Assembly (NCBI GenBank): GCA_030544225.1
Contig: CM060504.1
Location: 124,001-188,000, forward strand
Reading direction: 5' to 3'
From: Skeletonema marinoi
Taxonomy: Eukaryota > Bacillariophyta > Thalassiosirophyceae > Thalassiosirales > Thalassiosiraceae
Length of the DNA stretch: 64,000 nt
A program made the translations under genes and the position numbers. Positions 54,701 to 64,000 of the stretch are shown piece after piece; within the stretch, counting starts at the first letter, position 1, and each line of letters opens with the position of its first letter. The notes beneath the pieces are model-generated. The model did no database searches and was not told the DNA's origin. It worked only from the letters and a program-made list of their open reading frames with translations.

Positions 54701-57030
54701 CCATCTTTGCATGGATGCTTCGCCTTTGTCGATGTAGGATGTAGTGTGCAGCCATCGAAGTGCCAACAAGAATATGGATCCGTCGCCTCTGTCGTTGTAG
54801 GAGGTAATGTGCAGCGGTTGAAGTGCCAACAAGACCATCTTTTCTTCTACACGCAATGTCAAGTGAAGTTACACGGCTAATGAGCTCGTCAGGCTACCTA
54901 AAACGCAAGTTTATTCGCTTACACGCCCCAAACTGATATGTATATAATCTCAAACAAAACGCTACAACAAGGAGAGCATTTAAGCTTTGAATTCCATCTC
55001 AGAACACAACTTCTCTGTTTGCGATGATTGATGCTTCGCTTTTGTCGATGTAGGAGGTAGTTGCAGCGGTTGAAGTGCCAACAAGACCATCTTTGCATCT
55101 TCGTCGATATAGGAGGAAAACAATGTACAGCGGTTGAAGTGCCAACAAGAGTATGGATGCTTCGCCTTTGTCAATGTAGGATGTAGAGTACAGCGGTTGA
55201 AGTGCCAACAAGAGTATAAATGCTTCGCCTTTGTTAATGAAGGATGTAATGTGCAGCGGTTGAAGTGCCAACAACCTTTTTTCATGAATGCTGTGCCTTT
55301 GTCGATTTAGGAGGTATTGTGCAGCGGTCGAAGTGCCAGCAACCTCTTTTTATTGATGCTTCGCCTTTGTCGATGTAGGAGGTAATGTGCATCGGTTGAT
55401 GTGCCAACAAGAGTATAGATGCTTCGCCGCTGTCGATGTAGGAGGTAGTGTGCAGCGGTTGAGATTGAAGTGCCAACAAGACCATCTTTGCATGGATGCT
55501 TCGCCTTTGTCAATGTATGATGTAGTGTGCAGCGATCGAAGTGCCATCAAGAATATGGATGCTTGCTTCGCCTTTATAGTTGTAGGAGGTAGTGTACAGC
55601 GGTTGAAGTGCCAACAAGACCATCGTTGCATCTACACGCAATGTCAAGTGAAGTTACACGGCTAATGAGGTCGTCAGGCTACCTAAAACGCAAGTTTATT
55701 CGTTTACACGCCCTTAACTGATATATATATATATATAATCTCATACGAAACGCTACAACAACGAGAGCATTTAAGCTTTGAATTCCATCTCAGAACACAA
55801 CTTCTCTGTTTGCGATGATGAATACTTCGCCTTTGTTGATGTAGGAGGTAGTGTGCAGCGGTCGAAGTGCCAACAAGACCATCTTTGCATCTTCGTCGAT
55901 ATAGGAGGAAAACAATGTACAGCGGTTGAAGTGCCAACAAGAGTATGGATGCTTCGCCGTTGTCTTGGATGTAGTGTACAGTGGTTGAAGTACCAACAAG
56001 AGTATAGATGCTTCGCCTTTGTCAATGTATGATGTAGTGTGCAGCGATCGAAGTGCCATCAAGAATATGGATGCTTGCTTCGCCTTTATAGTTGTAGGAG
56101 GTAGTGTGCAGCGGTTGAAGTGCCAACAAGACCATCTTTCCATCTACACGCAATGTCAAGTGAAGTTACACGGCTAATGAGCTCGTCAGGCTACCTAAAA
56201 CGCAAGTTTATTCGTTTACACGCCCTTAACTTATATATATATTTATATAATCTCAAACGAAACGCTACAACAACGAGAGCATTTAAGCTTTGAATTCCAT
56301 CTCAGAACACAACTTCTCCGTTTGCGATGATGGATACTTGGCCTTTGTCGATGTAGGAGGTAGTGTGCAGCGGTCGAAGTGCCAACAACCTCTTTTTATG
56401 GAGCTTCGCCTTTGTCGATGGAGGAGGTAATGTGCATCGGTTGAAGTGCCAACAAGAGTATAGATGCTTCGCCTTTGTCGATGTAGGATGTAGTGTGCAG
56501 CGATCGAAGTGCCATCAAGAATATGGATCCGTCGTCGCTGTCGTTGTAGGAGGTAGTGTGCAGCGGTTGAAGTGCCAACAAGACCATCTTTTTATCTACA
56601 CGCAATGTCAAGTGAAGTTACACGGCTAATGAGGTCGTCAGGCTACCTAAAACGCAAGTTTATTCGCGTAGACGCCCCAAACTGATATATATATATATAT
56701 AATCTCACACGAAACGCTACAACAAGGAGAGCATTTAAGCTTTGAATTCCGTCTCAGAACACAACTTCTCTGTTTGCGATGATGGATGCTCCGCCGCTGT
56801 CGTTAAAGGAGGTAGTGTGCAGCGGTTGAAGTGCCAACAAGACCATCTTTGCATCTTCGTCGATATAGGAGGTATTGTGCAGCGGTTGAAGTGCCAACAA
56901 GAGTATGGATGCTTCGCCTTTGTCGATGTAGGAGGCAGTGTGCAGTGATCGAAGTGCCAACAATACCTCTTTTCATGGATGCTTCTCTTCGTCGATGTTG
57001 GAGGAAGTGTGAATGCTTCCACCGACAATA
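51781..57030. repeat. Minisatellite with higher-order structure (63/71-bp units plus a block of about 190 bp)
   Basis: The basic unit reads GCTTCGCCTTTGTCGATGTA, then GGAGGTAGTGTGCAGCGGTT, then GAAGTGCCAACAAG. It ends either in AGTATAGAT (63 bp) or in ACCATCTTTGCATGGAT (71 bp). Between runs of units a conserved block of about 190 bp (CTACACGCAATGTCAAGTGA ... CTTTGAATTCC ... CACAACTTCTC) recurs ten times, starting at 52162, 52678, 53065, 53321, 53828, 54343, 54847, 55632, 56144 and 56596. The spacings are 256 to 785 bp. Each block carries a short AT microsatellite of variable length. Open frames on both strands come from the 63-bp unit length and do not look like real genes. Confidence 0.93.
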
Positions 57031-58223
57031 ACTTTTATGTGCAAGAAGTTGGCCTGCCAAGTCCCCTCGTTCTTCTTTCATTGCGTCCTTCTTGACTCCC
57101 TTTTATATGGTCGGAATTTGAATACTGGAGAACTTTGGGTATTCACTACCCTTTCTAATCTTCCCATTCAGAGATGGTTCTGAGCAAAGAAACCGCCGTG
57201 TTCCTGCGAAAGCAGCAGTGGCATCGCTTTCTTTCCCCATGGCATACTTATTACCGCCATAAACACCCACACACTGTTCACATTGCGTTTTCCAAAGGGT
57301 TGTCAATTGGGTCATCCCGCTGCAGCCGCAGTAACTGCTGTTCCCATGCCCTTTGGCTTCGACTTCTGTTTCCCAACTGCATCCTCCCGATCGCTTTCTG
57401 CTCCTGGCATAGGATAACTCCAACAGAACTGGTCGTAGGATAGACTCAACTAACTACCTGGAATATCGCAGCTCAAAGACAGGGCTCCTGGGTCCGTATT
57501 TATAAGTGGCTCACAATTTTGTCGATAGAATTGTCACTGCCCTGGCGATTATTTGTGTTCCGAAATGAATTGGTTGAAAACATCCCTACTTGCCCTGTCA
57601 ACAGTGACAAGAGGCCCCTTGCCGTAGTCAACATCTCCAATCGTCCACTCTAGGCTCGCACGTTTGGGTAACCATCATCATCAGAGTCATCGCCATCGTC
57701 GTCGTATTGCTCTATTATATCATCATACGGCGCATCGTCCATCGCAGCAGCTCTAGAAGAGGGAAAATATGTGACGGTAGATGAGGGCTGAAAATAGCAC
57801 CCCTGTACGCCTCTAAAGAAGAGAAGGGCGACAACATCGAGACGCTCTATTTTATTATTATTCTCGAGACGTTCTGCTTGCCTTTGTTTGGTTGCTACCG
57901 AGGGGAAAGGAGGCTCATGCTATCTCATCATGCTGCAAAAGATCGCAAAGTGCAAAGTCGGAGGGCGGAGGGCAGAAAAGTTTAACCTTAAAATAACCCT
58001 ACGGACCTCAGGGTCTAGAGACAACTCATTCATCTCATCGACTGACTAAAGCGGAGCCTTCCTGCTCTTGCTCATCCTTGCCCTTGACTTCTGCTGTGGT
58101 ATCATTGTTGTCTGCATCAATAGCATCGATTCCTGTCTTACTTCACTGCCTGCCTCTTGCTTGGAACGGAAAATATATTAGATTTCCGATTGGCTTGATG
58201 GACTGATTGAAGGGGATACCGTC
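57031..58223. other. Intergenic region, no gene supported
   Basis: A minus-strand frame of 106 codons (57423-57103, starting MELSYARSRKRSGGCSWETE) is the longest. It lacks recognisable features and I do not call it. The rest is unremarkable apart from ATTTTATTATTATT near 57850. Confidence 0.4.
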
Positions 58224-58227
58224 ATCC

Positions 58228-60723
58228 TCCCCCAAATCACCACCCTTCTGAGAGACGGTGGAAAATCGCGTGGACACTTTTTGAGCGATTCTAAAAATAA
58301 TATTTTCAAAAATGCACCATTTAACACGAGGAAAGCACGGCAAGCGACGCATTGGCTCTACAGTCGAGATGGATTCGTGGAGGCGATTAGAAGGAGTGAA
58401 CTTGTTCCTATGGTAATAACAACTCAATTTCCTACCACTAGGTGGTCGCTCCCATTCGAATTCGTCGACTACGTCTCGAATACACATCCCTCTCTACTCA
58501 ACTATAGCTATAGCTATAGCATGGCCATGGCTATGACCTGTATGGCGGCTGAACTGTCTGTCAAAAGATAGACAGAGACTGAGCACAGAAGGCCTCCAAG
58601 CGACAGTGACAAATCGAGCCAGTGCTAGCTCAAGTGTCATTCTAATTCTAAGCACGATGCGTGTTGTCTTGCGTGTTCCCAAATATCACGCTGACTTGCT
58701 GACTTTAGCGCAGCATAGAATCTGTAACAGGTGATGTAGATTGAATATTGAATATTGACACTCTAGATCTAGATTAGCAGTCATATCTCTTATCTTTCTT
58801 TCCCACAACACGCAGAGTAGTAGTAGTAGCACGGGCTGCAAGTGGTGGTACAATCGCATCTTTCGTATCGAAAAATTGGTCAGAAACACGAGGGAACAAT
58901 AATCTGTCTTCCTCCGCTCGCGTCTCTTGTAATGAATGCTATCTTCAGCTTCAGTGTCTTGAATACGTACAATGTCTGCATCTTAGAACTTTATTCCGGG
59001 CCATAAAGGTGGATCGACGTGTCGAGTAGAGGGATCATCTGGCCTACGCCTACGAGCATGTCCAGCTGCAGAAATCACCACTTCATGGCTGCATGCAATC
59101 CGAAGCTCCAGACAGCAGCACTATGAGAGCTGCCCAAATGTTCGAAGTCTTCGTCTATAAACACATCATGTCGTGGTAAGAGATTCTATGGGTTTCATTT
59201 TGTCAGAATACATTCATGTTCAGCAATCTGGATCTGGACCTCTTAGAAGTAGAAGTGAGTCCCATCATTACGGTAAACTTCGGTGCAGATAGGCAGCATG
59301 CGTTGGATCAGACGTTTGACGTCGTTGAATATGTCATGGGCATTAGATTTACAGCTTGGGCAATTATATTGTCATCTGAAGTTCTGGAGCATTCTTGCTC
59401 TTGCATCGTATCGTGGCTTATTGTGCACTCGTCTCGGCTAAAGATCACTAAAACTAAAATGGAGTGTTGCGCAGCCGTTCATCTCAATGGGAGATGAAAC
59501 CCCTCGGTTGAAATCTGCATGGATATTGGCTTCAGCATTCGAAGAATGTTGCATGCGTGGAAGAAAGAAGACGCTCCCCTCCATCAACCGCGTTAAACCT
59601 ATTACTGTCTGATACCTCCTCAGCCTCATACACCGACTCCCCCTTCGGCACCAGTCCATTCAATCTCACAGACTTTCAACTCTTATTCCTCCGCCTAACC
59701 TAGACACGTGTCCTTACCTATACCGAGACTCTTCTTCTTCTCCTCCACAAGCCAGCTCTCGATCTTGACCTCCCTCTGTTGGCCACTCAGAACAACGACG
59801 CCCCCAAGGATTATATCAAGTTTGGGCTTCGGCGTTAGGTGGCATGTCCCACTCCCACCTTTGCTTTGCCCGTCGGTCCTCCACCTTGCTCCATCAAGCT
59901 CCTCCAAATACTCCGCTTGCTCGTGTGTACACCTCACAGGGCACCCGTCACTCTAACTTCAAGACTCAGTGTTGACATGAGCTTCTTCCCTCAACATGTC
60001 TCTTCCCTCTCCATCCTGCTTGCGCCGTACTGAAAGAAGTTGGGGTAACTGGATTCTTGATCGGGAGCTGCGTTAGATTAGTTCAAGCTCTGTCATTTCC
60101 TTTTTCGTCCTTTTCTCTATGATACTCCTGTGAAGGAGATCGCATAACATCTCGTCTTTTACGAGGGTGTGGATCGAATAAGAATGACGAGAAATGGCTT
60201 TCCATGAGAGCCTCTCCTCTCATGTTATTGTCTACTTGATAGTCATCGGATTCATGCTATGCTATGCTGCTATCCTGCTACACGGTGGTCTGCATTGACA
60301 ATGATGTTATTCTTCAAAGAAATCCACTCCCACTATCGCCGCAATCCCTTGTATCGATTCGGCTGTGCTTTGATCGGGCGAGCGACTGCACAGGGAGTCC
60401 TCTTCCATATATGAAGAGCTAGGCCAGACCCAGGCGACGACGACGATAGTAGAGTAGAGAGGGATGTGTATTCGAGACGTAGTCGACGAATTAGAATGGG
60501 AGCGACCACCTAGTGGTAGGAAATTGAGTTGTTATTACCATAGGAACAAGTTCACTCCTTCTAATCGCCTCCACGAATCCATCTCGACTGTAGAGCCAAT
60601 GCGTCGCTTGCCGTGCTTTCCTCGTGTTAAATGGTGCATTTTTGAAAATATTATTTTTAGAATCGCTCAAAAAGTGTCCACGCGATTTTCCACCGTCTCT
60701 CAGAAGGGTGGTGCTTTGGGGGA
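58228..60723. mobile_element. Element-like structure with 278-bp inverted arms and ATCC flanks (2,496 bp)
   Basis: The left arm (58228-58505) and right arm (60446-60723) are inverted copies of equal length with only a few mismatches. The outer ends are TCCCCCAAATCACCACCC and TCCCCCAAAGCACCACCC (read inward). A direct ATCC lies immediately outside each end (58224-58227 and 60724-60727), like a 4-bp target duplication. The interior of about 1.94 kb has only short open frames and no transposase, so it would be a non-autonomous DNA transposon or a chance inverted duplication. The arms encode matching stretches of about 80 codons starting MCIRDVVDE on opposite strands, probably not genes. The right end is 72 bp from the XRN stop codon. 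Confidence 0.65.
58506..60445. other. Interior of the long-TIR element
   Basis: It begins with a short CTATAG repeat and the palindrome GCCATGGC (58503-58533). The longest frames are about 80-93 codons with no recognisable domain. A minus-strand stretch at 59937-59695 (CHLTPKPKLDIILGGVVVLS) looks somewhat protein-like and might be a captured host fragment. No transposase or helicase motif is seen. Confidence 0.45.
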
Positions 60724-60795
60724 ATCCTGGTCTTCTTCGTTTTTGACCGGATTTTCAGAAATTTGTAACACAATTTTTTCATTAAAGCTCAGGCA

Positions 60796-63567
60796 TTAAA
60801 TGACTGGAGGGGGCGAAGCATGTGACACTGGGAGTTTACTTGCCCTCACTCTCTTGTTAGACTTCAAGCGTGGTGTTCTATCACAAATGGGATCAGGCGG
60901 AGCGAACGGATGGTCGAGAGGTCGTCTTGACATAGATAAGACAGTCCAATACTTGTTGCTTGACTGGATGTGTCGACCTCTTGAATTCGTTGAAGCAGTC
61001 AGTCTACGCTTTGCTGACTCTGCTTTGCTAATTTGTCGCTCGCTTCTAAGATTCAAAATCTGCTTCGAGCACTTGTCAGCGAAGGATTTTGAATCAAAGA
61101 CTCCTTCTGAGAAACAAGAATTGTACATTTCCTCAAAATTTGCTCTACTTGAGGGCTCGACAAGCCAACTGTAAGGTTCTTCCAGAATAGAGTGGGCCTG
61201 TGGCGGAAGTGCAGCAAGGCAAGACATGCCATCACTCAGGGGAGCGACATCGGAATCACCTATCAGATCAAATCTTGAAATTTTCTTTCCCCCTCTATTT
61301 TCCAAAAGAGTTGCAAGTTCCAAGGCAGATGGCGAGGATTTACGACCGTAGTTGTAGCCATAGTCGATACACTTTCCAGTTCTGTATGTTTCGAGAGTCC
61401 ATAGTAATCCACCCAGATATGACACTGGTTCTGCCGGAGCTAGCTGCCTCCCAACGGTGTCATCGTCGTCGTCATCATCATCTTGACTGCCGAAGAGCAA
61501 ATCCAAATTTTCTCTCCCAAATATCTCTTCGAGTGCAAGGCATGCCAGTCGAAGCTTCGTCGACTTGTTTGGAAACCCTTGCTTGTGGGGTATTTCAAAT
61601 AAATACGACCGATGACTGGTTTTACTTTTGATCATTCTCGATATCACACCATGTCCGTCACTTTCGCCTATCAGAGTGCTTTCTATTTCGTTTGTATTGA
61701 GATCTTCGGGAAAGTTGCCTATCGTCATCCTTACTATCTCTACATCATCCCCAAAAACGTTATCTAAACCCACATCGAGCTGCGATTGGTACATGGAATC
61801 TTCGGGTGCAACAGTTAGAAAGTTGATTGGCCCAGGTAAGAATCTTGCTTCGACAAGATTGTTGAGAATTCCAAGTTCTGTTTGCTGAAAAGAAGAAGAT
61901 GTAGGCAAACTTTCTCCAGACTTTGGCAATCGGACTGAACAGTGACTCGCAGCCATCTCGCGAAAGAATGCGATAGCAAACGGAACATTGATAGATATAT
62001 CGCCATTGTCGATGTTGATTAAGAATGGCTTCAAAGGCTGTCCATCATTTTTGTCGTCACAGTTTGTGAGGCATTTCTTCATGAGGCTCAAGTAGACATC
62101 AAAGAATGAGTCAAAGGTGCTTGAATATCTCAACTTTGGCAGGTAATCATTTCCATTGAGAATAACAAGCAGTACAGCGTCCATTCTAACTTGTTGTATC
62201 TCTTTTTTCGAAAGTTTACGCTTTGCCTTGGTCTTGCCATTTCCATTTGGTGGTCGCTTTCCATACGCCGCCGTTCCTTCAAGCATTCCGACAAGATGCC
62301 GTGTTGTCTCCCATATCGAGATCATCAACGTCTTACTATTTTCGCCTGGTAGCACAACGTGCACGTTTTGTGTAATGGACGGGGGGACAACTAATCCCAT
62401 TAGAACGAGATCCGAATCTCCTCCAACGAATGCTACACTATCACCAGCATGAATTGTCTTCTTCCCTTTACCATCTTGGCCACGCAACATGAAGTCCAAA
62501 AGCTTGACCTCTCCTTCACCAGGTACCATGCTTGGTGAAATATATATCTTGGCCCTTCCATCTCGTTTGTTGCTGTTGTTAGGGTCTGCACTTGCCGGCC
62601 AAAATGGATTCGCAACACTTCTCCATGCCCAATACAACAATGCCTCTGTCACTCGATCCAAATAGGCCGTCCCCGGCGTGATGTTCATTGTAACCTTTTC
62701 TCTCTCATGCTTAGCCAACAATGTGATGTGCTTATTCTTTGCCTTTTTGTCGTTATTATTGAAAAACCCAAAGTGAGAGTCAGTCCATCCTCGCTCCCTC
62801 AGCACCTCTAAAAGTTTCTGCTGCAATTCAACTTTTTTGTACAGTCCGAATCGTCGCCTACGTTGCATCTCTAATTTTGCAGCGCCTGGCGATCTGATCG
62901 AAGAAAATTGTGAGTATTGGAACCAAGCGATAAAACGATCAATAAAATGAGTGACTTACCCATCAATGGCAATGACGAGACTCTTCCTTGGAATGGCAAC
63001 TGTGGATGTCAATCTATTCAAGTCTTGTATTAAGAGTAGTAATGAATATTCAATAAAGTCCTCGTCAAGGTTCTGGCCATCAAATTGAGCGTTTCCTTTG
63101 GAACGTTTCAATTTTCTGTTGAAAGCCTTGCGTAGGTTGGAATGTAAAAATTGATTGGCGTCTATCAGGACGTGATCGTATACTTCTGGTTTAGTTTCTA
63201 TTTGCTGTGAAATTTTGTTGCTTTTGCTTCTATTAATATTATTGGATGTGGACGACAATGATGTTGTTTTTGGACCACCAGCACGTTGTTGTTGCTTTCT
63301 TGGTGGCCGTCGTACTGGAGATGGATGTTGGACTTTTGTCACCGAGGAAGGAAAGGCGGATTCAAACCAACTTCGAAAGCCCTTGATGCCCATCAGCGGT
63401 TGGCATCGCTCTATTTTGGTGTGCGATCGATGGCTATGGCTCACGAAGAAAGCTTGTGGGACGTGTGCCGATGATGCGTAGAAATTAAAATTAGGATGAT
63501 GTTCACTGCCGATGCCCAGCAACGCAGCCGCAAAGAGCAGCGCTGGCAGCTTCGATGGCAGCAGCAT
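60796..63567 (-). CDS. XRN-family 5'-3' exoribonuclease with N-terminal presequence
   Basis: Two exons: 63567-62960 and 62893-60796. The intron of 66 nt (GTAAGT...GATCAG) joins VIAIDG to SPGAAKLEMQRRRRFG in frame, for 901 residues in total. The XRN signature is complete: MGIKGFRSWFESAFP at residue 59, VLIDANQFLHS, IDGSPGAAKLEMQRRRRFG, TPGTAYLDRVTEALLYWAW, MVPGEGEVKLLDFM, VGGDSDLVLMGL and ILNGNDYLPKLRYS. Acidic metal ligands are present in these blocks. Enzymes of this family degrade 5'-monophosphate RNA processively. The canonical XRN start is Met59. The 58 residues before it form a hydrophobic leader (LPALLFAAALLGIG), then SSAHVPQAFFVSHSHRSH, which could be a secretory or plastid presequence. 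Initiation at Met59 would give a normal cytosolic or nuclear enzyme. The C-terminus is short compared with XRN1. Confidence 0.88.
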
Positions 63568-63817
63568 TTTCTAGAGGAGGCTGCTGAAGAATAATTAACG
63601 ATCTTATCCGCATCTGTACCTACTTATTACGATACAATGATGGCAATCGATATCATTGGCAATTGGCAGAATTCGTGTGGAGAGAGTGACGCGATGACGT
63701 GATGTGTGCTGTCGGATGTGAGTCGATGACATCTTCCGAAAAAAGTGCCATCAAAGATCTCATACAATAGCTTGGAGAGAATACAATAACAATAGCATCT
63801 ACTATCAATCATTTACC
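63568..63817. promoter_or_regulatory. Divergent promoter between XRN and gamma-CA-like genes
   Basis: About 250 bp between the two divergent start codons. No specific motif was recognised. If XRN starts at Met59 (63393) the region is about 420 bp. Confidence 0.5.
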
Positions 63818-64000
63818 ATGAAAGGCGTCTACACACTAGGCAACTACGTGCCTCAAATCGCATCTTCATGCTGGATAGCCCCCAATGCGGCAATCATCGG
63901 AAATGTCATTATGGAAGAAAGCTGCTCGGTCTGGTTTAGTGCAACTATAAGGGGTGACAATAAAGAGGCCATCACAATAGGACCTCGGACAAATGTGCAA
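63818..64000 (+). CDS. Gamma-carbonic-anhydrase-like (YrdA/PaaY type) protein, 3' partial
   Basis: Sixty-one codons from ATG 63818 run off the window end. The sequence MKGVYTLGNYVPQIASSCWI, then APNAAIIGNVIMEESCSVWF, then SATIRGDN...ITIGPRTNVQ carries the hallmark of the left-handed beta-helix gamma-CA family: the V-W-F-x-A-x-x-R-G-D block and I-G-x-x-T-N-x-Q. In eukaryotes such proteins occur in mitochondrial complex I or as soluble bacterial-type homologues. Lack of an N-terminal extension before the beta-helix argues against an obvious organelle presequence, unless an upstream exon exists. The zinc-ligand histidines lie beyond the window end, so activity cannot be judged. Confidence 0.85.
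   Translation, partial: MKGVYTLGNYVPQIASSCWIAPNAAIIGNVIMEESCSVWFSATIRGDNKEAITIGPRTNVQ

Noticed and set aside
51781-57030. Many overlapping frames in the minisatellite as a repetitive protein
   Set aside because: Frames occur on both strands, are broken by the 71-bp units and the AT spacers, and differ in length between blocks. They follow from the 63-bp period and not from coding selection.
58143-58487. 114-codon minus frame starting MCIRDVVDE, and its partner at 60464-60799, as a two-member gene family
   Set aside because: Both lie within the inverted arms and run out of the repeat at different places with unrelated ends. The similarity is explained by the arms being copies of each other.

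Overview
This window is nuclear eukaryotic DNA and most resembles a centric diatom (Thalassiosira/Skeletonema type). The evidence is short GT-AG introns of about 66-104 nt, dense genes with very acidic or basic low-complexity tails, a family of MYND/RING plus Sel1-repeat proteins, RNI-type LRR proteins, a recoded-UGA selenoprotein M, and an XRN-type nuclease carrying a possible signal/transit presequence. The organism call is inference; no organelle or rRNA marker is present.

Layout. 1-1.1 kb: 3' part of a choline-transporter-like (CTL/PNS1) membrane protein. 1.4-2.25 kb (minus): a three-exon selenoprotein M gene whose Sec codon is an in-frame TGA, with a KDEL-like tail and a small TIR element (2321-2560) just upstream. 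3.1-3.9 kb (minus): a helical-protein fragment ending next to a satellite array. 3946-17929: about 73 copies of an almost invariant 192-bp satellite with no gene inside. 18.1-24.5 kb: a small cluster with two inverted paralogues sharing an N-terminus, a RING/Sel1 protein and a coiled-coil protein. 24.9-26.2 kb: a decayed SGNH-type membrane protein gene. 26.4-30 kb: a small unknown gene and a RING-CH protein. 30.4-36.3 kb (minus): a two-exon gene for a roughly 1925-residue acidic SAP-domain protein.

36382-47783: a 4,891-bp segment (LRR gene plus the start of a divergently transcribed MYND/Sel1 gene) appears twice, apparently identical, flanking a 1.62-kb 5'-truncated RNase H-bearing retroelement fragment. 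The left MYND gene is cut off at the junction and the right one is whole. Inside each copy is an older, diverged duplication of the same LRR/MYND divergent promoter. 48.8-50.7 kb: a SMYD-like SET protein. 51.8-57.0 kb: a minisatellite of about 63/71-bp units interrupted ten times by a conserved block of about 190 bp. 58228-60723: an element-like structure with 278-bp inverted arms. 60.8-63.6 kb (minus): an XRN-family 5'-3' exonuclease. 63818-end: the start of a gamma-carbonic-anhydrase-like gene.

These genes do not form one pathway. The common theme is local duplication and repeat growth: satellite, minisatellite, nested segmental duplications, TIR elements and gene fragments. The most noteworthy points are the selenoprotein M that simple ORF calling misses, the 192-bp satellite with a built-in palindrome, and the 4.9-kb direct repeat that exactly brackets a retroelement fragment.
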